From Imtechella halotolerans (GTDB taxonomy: Bacteria > Bacteroidota > Bacteroidia > Flavobacteriales > Flavobacteriaceae), in assembly GCF_028743515.2 (NCBI RefSeq), contig NZ_CP117969.2, positions 2,141,501 through 2,205,500 of the forward strand: a DNA stretch of 64,000 nucleotides, written 5' to 3'. This document shows positions 18,338-26,545 of the stretch, one piece after another; the stretch's first letter is position 1; every line of letters starts with the position of its first letter. The notes under the pieces were generated by a model that saw nothing but the letters and a program-made list of their open reading frames with translations, searched no databases and was not told the DNA's origin. The position numbers were made by a program, and so were the translations under genes.

Positions 18338-18345
18338 TATATTTG
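18338..18345 (+). promoter_or_regulatory. Predicted -7 promoter element of the Rrf2 gene
   Basis: TATATTTG on the plus strand, 48 bp before the ATG of the Rrf2 regulator. With the minus-strand element 50 bp away it forms a divergent promoter pair in the 154-bp gap, so one operator could control both units. Confidence 0.5.
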
Positions 18346-18393
18346 TAATAGGTTACTAATAAATAATAATGATTAATTTTAGGCCTTAAAATC

Positions 18394-18834
18394 ATGTATA
18401 TGTTGTCAAATTCCAGCAAGTATGCCATCAATGCAGTATTGTATATTGCCGTTAATGCTTCTGAAAATCAAAAGATAGGCGTAAAAGAAGTTGCTGATGC
18501 CATACAAATACCATCTCCGTTTCTTGCCAAACTGTTACAAACTTTGGCGAAGAAAAACGTTATAACCTCTACAAAAGGACCTGGCGGAGGCTTTTTCCTT
18601 ACTGAAGAAAACCAAAAATTGCCTCTTATGGAGGTAGTAGAACATATTGACGGCTCTGAAAAGTTTTCAATGTGTGTTCTGGGACTCAAGGAATGTTCTG
18701 AAGAAAGTCCTTGCCCTATCCATCACAGTGTACAACCGTTTAAGGTGAGTTTTCTGCATGAATTAAGACACAATTCGATAGCTTCATTTGCAGAAAAAGT
18801 TAAAAAAGGGGAAACCTTTCTTTTTATTCAATAA
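18394..18834 (+). CDS. Rrf2-family transcriptional regulator, probable Fe-S sensor
   Basis: A 146-residue winged-helix regulator of the Rrf2 family. The HTH lies at about residues 28-60, the wing contains 'TKGPGGGFFLTEE', and three cysteines C94, C101 and C107 (C-x6-C-x5-C) sit where NsrR and IscR bind an iron-sulfur cluster. In NsrR proteins the cluster reacts with nitric oxide. The gene is divergent from the nos operon, so control of nos by NO or redox state is a reasonable inference. The first codons read Met-Tyr-Met; Met3 is an alternative start. The 3' end overlaps the convergent DUF2797 gene by 11 bp. Confidence 0.9.
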   Translation: MYMLSNSSKYAINAVLYIAVNASENQKIGVKEVADAIQIPSPFLAKLLQTLAKKNVITSTKGPGGGFFLTEENQKLPLMEVVEHIDGSEKFSMCVLGLKECSEESPCPIHHSVQPFKVSFLHELRHNSIASFAEKVKKGETFLFIQ

Positions 18835-19627
18835 ATCCAATATTAATTCGCACACAATAGCCTTCATTGGCTCTTACATTAAAAACTGTCCCGTCTTCAA
18901 AAATAAGATACTGTCCTTTAATTCCTTTTAGGACACCCTTGTAGTCTGATGTTTTATCTAGATTAAGACTTTTTACTTTAGTAGGATATTGTAACACTGG
19001 GAAATTCAAATGTTCCTCAGTTAACTTAGTATCCACATAATAAGGCTTTACCTCTTCTGGAATAAATTCTGCTAACTTCTCTTTAACTGCTTCAAGATTA
19101 ACATCTTCAACATCATTACTTAGCATTTTTCTCCAGTTAGTTTTATCAGAAATATGATTTTTAAGAGCAACCTCAGTAATACCTGCTAAATACCTATTAG
19201 GTACTTCTACAAGTAAAATGGCCTCATGTGCTCCTTGATCAATCCATCTAGTAGGGATTTGGCTTTTACGTGTCACCCCAACTTTAACTTCACTAGAATT
19301 AGCCAAATACACAATATGCGGTTGAAGTTGCATTTCTTTCTCATAGGATAAATCCCTTTCTTCTATGCCGAGATGAGCCTTGCTAAGTTCAGGTCGCATA
19401 ACCCAATCAGCAGCTTGAGGAACCTCAAAAAAACAACTTTTACAAAAACCCTGACGGTAGATAGGCAGATTCTTTCCACAATTCAGGCATTCATAATTAA
19501 GAAATGTTATCTGAAAAGTCTTATCCAAAGCTTGATTAAGATGAATGAAATCTTCCTTCATTTCTAGATAGTATTGAATAGGAATTTGTAATTCAGATTT
19601 CATTTTTACGAGTACACCTTCAAACAT
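18824..19627 (-). CDS. DUF2797 protein
   Basis: A 267-residue protein of the DUF2797 family. Residues 47-65 form a zinc-ribbon-like four-cysteine site (C47-x2-C50, C62-x2-C65) followed by 'PAADWVMRPELSKAHLGIEERD'-type sequence, split here as residues about 70-93. A central part 'HIVYLANSSEVKVGVTRKSQIPTRWIDQGA' resembles the GIY-YIG-like fold noted for this family. The function is unknown. The start at 19627 keeps the conserved 'FEGVLVKM' lead. It is divergent from the GH3 gene, an arrangement I recall from other Flavobacteriia. Confidence 0.85.
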   Translation of the reverse strand: MFEGVLVKMKSELQIPIQYYLEMKEDFIHLNQALDKTFQITFLNYECLNCGKNLPIYRQGFCKSCFFEVPQAADWVMRPELSKAHLGIEERDLSYEKEMQLQPHIVYLANSSEVKVGVTRKSQIPTRWIDQGAHEAILLVEVPNRYLAGITEVALKNHISDKTNWRKMLSNDVEDVNLEAVKEKLAEFIPEEVKPYYVDTKLTEEHLNFPVLQYPTKVKSLNLDKTSDYKGVLKGIKGQYLIFEDGTVFNVRANEGYCVRINIGFIE

Positions 19628-19767
19628 GGGAAAAGTTTTTATATTTTTACCATCAGGGATGCCCTTTCTGGTCTATGACGAAGGTACGCCAAAAGAAATA
19701 AACATCCTAACAGCAGGCACGTTTACAAGGTAAAAACCCTTATATCTCTTCAGAAAAGTTCATTAAT

Positions 19768-21288
19768 ATGCCCATAACAATATTTAACTCTATTGCCTCA
19801 TGGTTTTTAAAGAAAAGGATTCATCAAATGGAACTTTTCATCAAGTATCCTAATGAAGTACAGCAGGAGTTACTGAACCAATTATTACAGACAGCTCAAT
19901 ACACGTATTATGGAAAAATGTACGATTTCTCTAATATTAGAAATTATGAGCAATTTAGATCTAAAGTACCAGTGGTTCGTTATGAAGAAATGGAACCATT
20001 TATAGAGCGAACGCGATGCGGAGAACAAAATGTCTTTTGGCCAACACCCATTCGTTGGTTTGCAAAAAGTAGTGGAACTACAAATGCCAAAAGCAAATTC
20101 ATACCTGTAAGTGAAGAAGCTTTACAGGACTGTCACTACAAATCAAGCAAAGACTTGCTATGTCTATATCTAAATAACAATGAAGACTCCCAGCTTTTCA
20201 CAGGAAAAAGCCTAAGGCTTGGTGGTAGCAAACAACTTTATGAAGATAAAGGAACCTACTTTGGTGATCTTTCAGCTATACTAATAGACAATATGCCAAT
20301 ATGGGCTGAGTTTAGTAGTACACCAAGTAACAAAGTTTCTCTTATGAGTGAATGGGAGACAAAAATGCAAGCAATTATTAAAGAAGCTGTACATGAAAAT
20401 GTGACCAGCTTAGCAGGAGTTCCCTCCTGGATGTTAGTTTTATTAAACAATGCATTGGAAACTACTGGAAAAAACCATTTACTTGAACTTTGGGAAAACC
20501 TAGAAGTTTATTTTCACGGTGGTGTGAGTTTCACTCCTTATCGTGAACAATACCATAAACTGATCCCTAAAGATTCATTTAATTATTACGAAATATATAA
20601 TGCCTCTGAAGGGTTTTTTGCCATACAAGACAGGAATCATTCGGATGAATTGCTTCTAATGTTAGATTATGGAGTTTTCTACGAATTTATTCCTATGGAC
20701 ACCTATGGAACCCCACATGAAAAAGTAATTCCTCTATGGGACGTTGAAGTAGGAAAAAACTATGCAATTGTTATTACTACTAATGCGGGTTTATGGCGTT
20801 ATCTAATTGGGGATACAGTACGATTCACAAGTATTGCTCCTCATCGCATAAAAATAACAGGACGTACTAAACATTTCATTAATGTTTTTGGGGAAGAATT
20901 AATCATTGAGAATACAGAAGAAGCGCTAAAAAGAACATGTAAGGCCACTGGGGCCGAATTAATAGATTATACAGTTGCCCCAGTATTTATGAAAGGCAAA
21001 AGCAAGGGAGCACATGAATGGCTTATTGAATTCAAAACTTTCCCTGGAAGTATCGCAAATTTCGCCCAACTATTAGACCTTGAGTTACAAAAACTTAACT
21101 CTGACTATGAAGCTAAGCGCTATAACAACATGACATTAAGCCCTCTAATTTTACATACCGCTAGACCACAACTTTTTTATGATTGGTTAAAAGCACATGA
21201 TAAGTTAGGTGGTCAACATAAAGTTCCAAGGCTGTCTAATGAGCGTAAACATCTAGATGAATTACTTCAGATGAATGTAAAGAATTAA
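19768..21288 (+). CDS. GH3-family acyl-adenylating enzyme
   Basis: A 506-residue member of the GH3 (auxin-responsive promoter) family, ANL-superfamily adenylating enzymes that in plants join amino acids to acyl acids. Motif 1 is 'FAKSSGTTNAKSKFIPVS' (about residues 103-120), motif 2 'YYEIYNASEGFFAIQD' (about 273-288), and motif 3 'LWRYLIGDTVRFTS' (about 343-356), which together form the ATP/AMP site. Bacterial members are widespread in Bacteroidota but their substrates are not known. It has no operon partner: DUF2797 is divergent and the next gene starts 105 bp later. Confidence 0.9.
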   Translation: MPITIFNSIASWFLKKRIHQMELFIKYPNEVQQELLNQLLQTAQYTYYGKMYDFSNIRNYEQFRSKVPVVRYEEMEPFIERTRCGEQNVFWPTPIRWFAKSSGTTNAKSKFIPVSEEALQDCHYKSSKDLLCLYLNNNEDSQLFTGKSLRLGGSKQLYEDKGTYFGDLSAILIDNMPIWAEFSSTPSNKVSLMSEWETKMQAIIKEAVHENVTSLAGVPSWMLVLLNNALETTGKNHLLELWENLEVYFHGGVSFTPYREQYHKLIPKDSFNYYEIYNASEGFFAIQDRNHSDELLLMLDYGVFYEFIPMDTYGTPHEKVIPLWDVEVGKNYAIVITTNAGLWRYLIGDTVRFTSIAPHRIKITGRTKHFINVFGEELIIENTEEALKRTCKATGAELIDYTVAPVFMKGKSKGAHEWLIEFKTFPGSIANFAQLLDLELQKLNSDYEAKRYNNMTLSPLILHTARPQLFYDWLKAHDKLGGQHKVPRLSNERKHLDELLQMNVKN

Positions 21289-21331
21289 TTGAATCCGTTA
21301 AAAGTAGCTTAAACTAATAATACTGCCCCTC

Positions 21332-21355
21332 AATCTAGAATAAATATACTAGATT
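21332..21355. promoter_or_regulatory. Dyad upstream of the arsS pair
   Basis: Inverted repeat AATCTAG / CTAGATT with a 10-nt spacer, 38 bp before the start of the CMD-like gene. There is no U-run behind it, so an operator is more likely than a terminator. No known ArsR-type site was recognised. Confidence 0.35.
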
Positions 21356-21392
21356 AGACCTTTAAACTTATACACTTTCTATCTATTAAATT

Positions 21393-21728
21393 ATGCAGAA
21401 AACATACTACGACCCGGCCGATTTAAAGAAATTCAACTCTATTACTGAATGGAATGAGGAGCTAGGAACTAAATTTTTCGAATATTATGCTAAGGTGTTT
21501 GAAGAAGGAAGTTTAACTGCTCGTGAAAAGTCTCTTATTGCATTAGCAGTTGCACATACTGTCCAATGTCCTTACTGTATTGATGCCTACACGGGAGATG
21601 GCTTGCAACGCGGTATAACCAAAGAAGAAATGATGGAAGCACTCCATGTTGCAGCAGCAATTAGAGGAGGAGCTTCTCTAGTGCATGGCGTACAAATGAT
21701 GAATAAATACAATAAACTTTCCATGTAA
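21393..21728 (+). CDS. Arsenosugar-associated peroxidase-like protein (CMD family)
   Basis: A 111-residue helical protein of the carboxymuconolactone decarboxylase / AhpD-like family. The redox-type CxxC is 'CPYC' (C59, C62) followed by a histidine-free helix 'IDAYTGDGLQRG'. Such proteins are regularly found next to ArsS and are named arsenosugar biosynthesis-associated peroxidase-like proteins. Here it starts the unit and arsS follows after 38 bp. Its exact reaction is not known; the CxxC suggests thiol or arsenic redox handling in the cytoplasm. Confidence 0.85.
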   Translation: MQKTYYDPADLKKFNSITEWNEELGTKFFEYYAKVFEEGSLTAREKSLIALAVAHTVQCPYCIDAYTGDGLQRGITKEEMMEALHVAAAIRGGASLVHGVQMMNKYNKLSM

Positions 21729-21766
21729 AGTTCAATTCTTTAATCAGTCACTATTTTCACTTTTAC

Positions 21767-22825
21767 ATGGCAACCAAATCCTTGTTCGCAAGACATAATT
21801 CTCTTGCAAATACAAAAACCCAGCTTGAAATATTAAATAATAACGAACTTTTTGGACCTAAGGGTTTGCCTACTTTTAATCAGCAAGCCGAAAAATTTAA
21901 TTCGTTTCCTTTAAGACCAATTGACCTTGAAATATTACAAATAAATATGGGGTATATGTGCAATCAAGTATGCGCACATTGTCATGTAGACGCTGGACCT
22001 GATCGGAAGGAGATAATGTCTAAGGAAACCTTATCCCAGTGCCTTACAATTCTGAAAAACTCCAAAGTACATACAATTGATCTTACAGGAGGAGCACCTG
22101 AAATGAATCCTCATTTTCGTTGGTTTATCGAAGAAGTATCTCAACTAGGCATTAGAGATATCATAGTCCGTTCAAACCTAACTATCCTAAGAGCTAATAA
22201 AAAATACCTTGATCTTCCTGAGTTTTTCAAAAAACATAACATTCATATTATATCCTCTATGCCGCATTGGACAAGAGGAAAAACAGACCAACAACGTGGT
22301 GAAGGTGTATTTGAAAAATCTATTCAAGCCTTGAAACGGCTTAACGAAATAGGTTACGGTATGCCAGAAAGCAATCTACAATTAGATTTGGTATACAACC
22401 CATCTGGAGCTTTTCTTCCCACTTCTCAAAATGCACTAGAGATCGAATTCAAAAAAGCACTATTAGCGGACTTTGACATTCATTTTCATAAGCTATTTGC
22501 TCTTACTAATCTTCCAATTAGTAGATTTTTAGAATACCTCATAGCATCAGACAACTACGAAGACTATATGCAAGAACTAGTGGAAGCATTTAATCCGATT
22601 ACCCTGAACAACATTATGTGTAAAAACACGCTATCTATACGATGGGATGGGAATATTTATGACTGTGATTTTAACCAAATGCTTGACCTTAAAATAGCAT
22701 CGACCTGCCAAAATATTGCCGAATTTAATATTGAACAAATTACAAAACGAAACATCATAACATCACAACACTGTTATGGTTGTACGGCAGGAGCTGGTAG
22801 TAGTTGTCAAGGAAGTGTTATTTAA
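21767..22825 (+). CDS. arsS: Arsenosugar biosynthesis radical SAM protein ArsS
   Basis: A 352-residue radical SAM enzyme. The [4Fe-4S] motif is C65-x3-C69-x2-C72 ('CNQVCAHC'), followed by 'HVDAGPDR'. The C-terminal DUF3641 region ends in the cysteine cluster 'CYGCTAGAGSSCQGSVI'. ArsS joins the 5'-deoxyadenosyl group of SAM to dimethylarsinous acid, the key step to arsenosugars. All C-terminal positions are Cys codons, so this is the non-selenocysteine form. The partner methyltransferase ArsM is not in this window; related enzymes are found at 34.5-36 kb. Confidence 0.93.
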   Translation: MATKSLFARHNSLANTKTQLEILNNNELFGPKGLPTFNQQAEKFNSFPLRPIDLEILQINMGYMCNQVCAHCHVDAGPDRKEIMSKETLSQCLTILKNSKVHTIDLTGGAPEMNPHFRWFIEEVSQLGIRDIIVRSNLTILRANKKYLDLPEFFKKHNIHIISSMPHWTRGKTDQQRGEGVFEKSIQALKRLNEIGYGMPESNLQLDLVYNPSGAFLPTSQNALEIEFKKALLADFDIHFHKLFALTNLPISRFLEYLIASDNYEDYMQELVEAFNPITLNNIMCKNTLSIRWDGNIYDCDFNQMLDLKIASTCQNIAEFNIEQITKRNIITSQHCYGCTAGAGSSCQGSVI

Positions 22826-22883
22826 TAAATACCATTCCTATAACTTTAAAACCACAGAGATAAAGTACTTAACTGAATAAAAG

Positions 22884-22943
22884 TCAGCATATTCCTATTA
22901 TAATTTAGGAAATTATTCCTATTTTAGTTCTTCAAAATGCTGA
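22884..22943. promoter_or_regulatory. Nested dyads upstream of the nrf operon
   Basis: Outer inverted repeat TCAGCAT / ATGCTGA encloses two direct copies of ATTCCTATT (22891 and 22915) and one inverted TAGGAA copy between them. The 261-bp gap 22826-23086 otherwise holds no gene. The block may end the arsS transcript as a hairpin or serve as an operator array. Confidence 0.35.
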
Positions 22944-23017
22944 ACGACACATGATGTATTTCTATTTATCAAAGTTTACATACCTTCTATGTATTTTCTT
23001 TACAAAATAGTAAAAGG

Positions 23018-23031
23018 CTGACAATTATCAT
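23018..23031 (+). promoter_or_regulatory. CRP/FNR-like palindrome at the nrf promoter
   Basis: CTGACAATTATCAT matches 7 of the 10 fixed positions of the FNR-type TTGAT-N4-ATCAA. Its centre is about 43 bp before the start point predicted from the -7 element, the distance used by class II activators of this family. Confidence 0.45.
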
Positions 23032-23053
23032 AAAGGATAAAATTGTCTTAATT

Positions 23054-23061
23054 TATTTTTG
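23054..23061 (+). promoter_or_regulatory. Predicted -7 promoter element of the nrf operon
   Basis: TATTTTTG matches TAnnTTTG. It lies 33 bp before the porin start codon. There is no -33 TTG, consistent with activation from the palindrome just upstream. Confidence 0.5.
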
Positions 23062-23086
23062 GTACAAACTAAGCATCAAAACCATC

Positions 23087-24367
23087 ATGAAAATTTTCAA
23101 AGCTTTATTTATCATTTTTATGACCCTTTTGTTATGTTCACAGACATGGGCTCAAGGTGAATTCTCTCTTACTGCGGATGTCAGATCCCGTTTTGAATAT
23201 CGTCATGGATTTAGTACGCTATTCCCTGATGATGCTGATCCAGCCGCCTTCGTTAATCAACGAACAAGGCTTAACCTGCAATACAACAACGAACGACTCA
23301 AATTATTTATGAGCGTCCAAGATGTCAGTACGTGGGGTGATACTCCACAAATTTTACCAACTGATGGAAACGACTCATTTTCTCTTTTTCAAGCTTGGGC
23401 GCAACTTCTCCTTAATGAAAATTGGTCAATTAAAGCAGGTAGACAAGTCCTTTCTTATGATGACCAACGAATCTTAGGTGGATTGGATTGGGCAATGCAA
23501 GGTCGCTTTCATGACGCTCTTTTAGTAAAATACGCAAAAAACAAATTGGCTCTGGACATCGGAGGAGCCTTCAACCAAGAGAAAACAGCTAATTTTAACA
23601 CTGCTTTTACAACACAAGGGGCCTTCTCATACAAAAGCATGCAATACTTTCATTTGCATCAGGAAATAGACAAGGCAGGATTAAGTATATTATTTTTAAA
23701 TACTGGATTTCAAAAATTCACGAACAATAACTACGCTTCCCCAAATGGAGTAGCCTATAGACAAACCGCCGGTGCATATACAACCTTCCCTATCGGTATG
23801 CTCAAGTTTGAAGCAAGCGGCTATTACCAATTTGGAAAATTTACAGAAAATTCCGAAATTTCAGCTTACCAAATATCTTTAGACGGTTCCTATAAGACTA
23901 ATAATGTACTATTTGGCTTAGGAATGGAAATGCTTAGTGGAACTGACCAAAATGGAGACTCTAAAATCAAATCCTTTATTCCTCTTTATGGAACCAACCA
24001 TAAATTCAATGGATATATGGACTATTTTTATGTGGGGAATCATGCATATAGTGTGGGTCTTAATGACCTGCACGCCAGGGTAAATATTGGATTTACAGAC
24101 AGATCAAATCTACTAATAAAGGCACATTATTTTATTGCAAATGCAAATTTAGCTTTGGATGCTGATCCCTATTTAGGTACAGAGATTGATCTTGTGTTTA
24201 CACAAAAGATTCTGAAAGATGTTAAACTTGATGTAGGCTATTCACATATGTTCGCCTCAGAAAGTATGAGTTTAATAAAGGCAGGAGCACCACATGATAA
24301 TACCAATAATTGGGCGTGGGCACAACTTTCTATAAATCCTTCTTTATTTAACACCAAAAAGGATTAA
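23087..24367 (+). CDS. Alginate-export-type outer-membrane beta-barrel porin
   Basis: A 426-residue outer-membrane protein with a signal peptide (about residues 1-22, ending 'TWAQG'). Amphipathic beta strands with aromatic girdles follow, e.g. 'DVRSRFEYRHGF', 'RTRLNLQYNNERLKLFMSVQD' (residues about 27-38 and 57-77). The sequence 'WSIKAGRQVLSYDDQRILGGLDW' is typical of the alginate_exp barrel family. The family is a porin fold; alginate is not implied. nrfH begins 16 bp downstream, so it is the first gene of the nitrite-reduction operon and may serve as its anion pore. Confidence 0.82.
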   Translation: MKIFKALFIIFMTLLLCSQTWAQGEFSLTADVRSRFEYRHGFSTLFPDDADPAAFVNQRTRLNLQYNNERLKLFMSVQDVSTWGDTPQILPTDGNDSFSLFQAWAQLLLNENWSIKAGRQVLSYDDQRILGGLDWAMQGRFHDALLVKYAKNKLALDIGGAFNQEKTANFNTAFTTQGAFSYKSMQYFHLHQEIDKAGLSILFLNTGFQKFTNNNYASPNGVAYRQTAGAYTTFPIGMLKFEASGYYQFGKFTENSEISAYQISLDGSYKTNNVLFGLGMEMLSGTDQNGDSKIKSFIPLYGTNHKFNGYMDYFYVGNHAYSVGLNDLHARVNIGFTDRSNLLIKAHYFIANANLALDADPYLGTEIDLVFTQKILKDVKLDVGYSHMFASESMSLIKAGAPHDNTNNWAWAQLSINPSLFNTKKD

Positions 24368-24383
24368 TACTAATACACAGAAA

Positions 24384-24989
24384 ATGTTCAAAATACAACA
24401 CTTACTCCCTACTAAAAAGTCAAAATGGCGAACAACAGCAGTATTTCTCATTGCGGTAGTATTGGGAATGGGGCTTTTTATGGCTAAAGAGGCTGAGGTT
24501 GTATCCTATCTTTCCGATGATCCACAAGCTTGTGTTAACTGTCATGTAATGACACCAGTTTACAATAGCTGGATGCATAGTTCACACCGGGAATGGACTT
24601 CATGTAACGATTGTCATGTACCTCATGATAATATTTTAAATACCTACTATTTCAAAGCGAAAGATGGCCTATACCATGCTTCCGTATTTACATTACGAGC
24701 AGAACCTGAAGTAATCAAAATGCGCGAGGAATCTCAAAAAGTAGTTCAAGAAAACTGTTTGCGTTGCCATGTTCAACAAGTTACACAGACAAAATATGAA
24801 GGATGGATATCAACCCATAGTGAAAATAGAACAGACAGAACATGTTGGAGTTGTCACCGTGAAGTGCCTCACGGAAGAATTCACGGTAATTCAACCATAC
24901 GATATAATATAGCACCATTACCCACAGATCAGGAAACCAACATCATACCTGATTGGCTTGACAAAGAAATAAAAAATACCAAAAAATAA
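24384..24989 (+). CDS. nrfH: NrfH, tetraheme quinol dehydrogenase subunit
   Basis: A 201-residue NapC/NrfH-type protein with one N-terminal membrane helix (about residues 15-34) and four CxxCH heme motifs (CVNCH, CNDCH, CLRCH, CWSCH). It takes electrons from menaquinol in the inner membrane and passes them to NrfA. The length is slightly above the usual 150-190 because of a C-terminal tail of about 25 residues after the last heme. nrfA starts 5 bp downstream. Confidence 0.95.
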   Translation: MFKIQHLLPTKKSKWRTTAVFLIAVVLGMGLFMAKEAEVVSYLSDDPQACVNCHVMTPVYNSWMHSSHREWTSCNDCHVPHDNILNTYYFKAKDGLYHASVFTLRAEPEVIKMREESQKVVQENCLRCHVQQVTQTKYEGWISTHSENRTDRTCWSCHREVPHGRIHGNSTIRYNIAPLPTDQETNIIPDWLDKEIKNTKK

Positions 24990-24994
24990 TATAT

Positions 24995-26482
24995 ATGAAA
25001 AATAAAGTCCTTTTTGTTGTAACCATACTGGTAGTATTCCTCCTTGGACTATTAGCCTCTAGTATAATAAACCGAAAAAATGAGGCTAAGTACAAATATG
25101 TGCCTCAGGTTGATATAGGTGAAAATGAGCCTAGAAATGAAGTATGGGGTAAAAATTACCCACAAGAATATCAATCCTATTTACAAACCTCCGATACTAC
25201 ATTTAGTTCCTACCAGGGTGGTGGTGCCATGCGTGATGTCCTAGAGGAGGATCCTCGATTGGTAGTTCTTTGGGCGGGCTATGGTTTTTCAAAAGATTAT
25301 AGTCAAGGTAGAGGCCACTATTATGCAATTGAGGATATTCATAACACTTTAAGAACAGGAGCTCCCAAGGGAGAAGGAGATGGACCTATGCCCTCAACAT
25401 GTTGGACTTGTAAAAGTCCCGATGTCCCAAGGTTAATGAATGAAATAGGAGTTACAGAATTCTATTCAGGTAAATGGGCTGATAAAGGTCATGAAGTGGT
25501 TAATCCTATTGGGTGTGCGGATTGCCATGATTCTAAAACCATGAAATTACAAATTACCCGCCCAGCACTAGTTGAAGCCTTTGAAAGTATGGGGAAAGAC
25601 ATTACCAAAGCTACCCACCAAGAAATGCGTTCATTAGTATGTGCACAATGTCATGTGGAGTACTATTTTAACAAAAACCTACCTGGAAAAGAAGGAGTAC
25701 CTTATTTAGTATTTCCTTGGAAAAATGGATTCTCTGCGGAAAATATGGAGCAATATTATGATGATATTGATTTTCAAGACTGGACTCATGATATCAGTAA
25801 AGCTCCTATGTTAAAAGCACAACATCCAGGTTACGAAGTTTTTATGACCGGAGTTCATGCTGACAGAGGGGTATCTTGCGCCGATTGTCATATGCCATAT
25901 AAAAGTGAGGGAGGTCAAAAATATACGGATCATCATATACAGTCCCCCCTAAACAATACTGCTAATGCTTGTCAAGTTTGCCATAGAGAAGAAACAACTA
26001 AACTAGTTGCTAATGTTTATGAACGACAGCAAAAATTCAATGAAAGCAGACTTAAATTAGAAGATCTTTTGGTTAAGGCACATATAGAAGCTGGAAAATG
26101 CTGGGAATTAGGAGCCACAACAGAACAAATGAAGGCTATATTAACTGACATACGACATGCTCAATGGAGATGGGATTATGCTGCCGCCTCCCATGGCGGA
26201 TCATTCCATTCCCCTGTAGAATCGGCCAGAGTTGTCGCTAGTGGTTTAGTAATTGCTCAAGAAGCCCGTGTAAAACTAGCCCGAATGTTGGCAGAATTAG
26301 GCCACAATAAACCAGTTGAAATGCCAGACTTATCTACTAAAGAAAAGGCCCAAAAATTTATTGGTCTTGACATGGAAAAACTACGTAGAGAAAAAAAGGA
26401 ATTTAAACAAAATGTGCTGCCTCAATGGTTAAAAGCAGCAAAAGAACGTGAAGCGAAAATGGACATTGCGAAAGTAAATTAA
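24995..26482 (+). CDS. nrfA: NrfA, ammonia-forming cytochrome c nitrite reductase
   Basis: A 495-residue pentaheme nitrite reductase converting nitrite to ammonium with six electrons. The catalytic heme site is the lysine-ligated CWTCK at residues 136-140; four normal sites follow (CADCH, CAQCH, CADCH, CQVCH). The active-site region 'VHADRGVSCADCH' and the distal histidine in 'ASHGGSFHSP' are present. The N-terminus (about residues 5-25) is a hydrophobic signal or anchor. It sits in the order nrfH-nrfA-ccsBA, the usual ammonification set of Bacteroidota. Confidence 0.97.
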   Translation: MKNKVLFVVTILVVFLLGLLASSIINRKNEAKYKYVPQVDIGENEPRNEVWGKNYPQEYQSYLQTSDTTFSSYQGGGAMRDVLEEDPRLVVLWAGYGFSKDYSQGRGHYYAIEDIHNTLRTGAPKGEGDGPMPSTCWTCKSPDVPRLMNEIGVTEFYSGKWADKGHEVVNPIGCADCHDSKTMKLQITRPALVEAFESMGKDITKATHQEMRSLVCAQCHVEYYFNKNLPGKEGVPYLVFPWKNGFSAENMEQYYDDIDFQDWTHDISKAPMLKAQHPGYEVFMTGVHADRGVSCADCHMPYKSEGGQKYTDHHIQSPLNNTANACQVCHREETTKLVANVYERQQKFNESRLKLEDLLVKAHIEAGKCWELGATTEQMKAILTDIRHAQWRWDYAAASHGGSFHSPVESARVVASGLVIAQEARVKLARMLAELGHNKPVEMPDLSTKEKAQKFIGLDMEKLRREKKEFKQNVLPQWLKAAKEREAKMDIAKVN

Positions 26483-26500
26483 TTATACCATCTAAAACCC

Positions 26501-26533
26501 AACCCGTGGCTTGCTCTATAGTAATCACGGGTT
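26501..26533 (+). terminator. Hairpin between nrfA and ccsBA
   Basis: Perfect 8-bp stem AACCCGTG / CACGGGTT with a 17-nt loop, followed by TATTTTG on the plus strand. It is a weak terminator or attenuator that could lower ccsBA transcription relative to nrfHA. Confidence 0.55.
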
Positions 26534-26545
26534 TATTTTGACCTT

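Noticed and set aside
23059-23075. Second GG-N10-GC sigma-54-like match before the nrf porin gene
   Set aside because: The -12 half reads AAGC instead of TTGC, and the start point would fall on the start codon; the TAnnTTTG element explains the promoter better.
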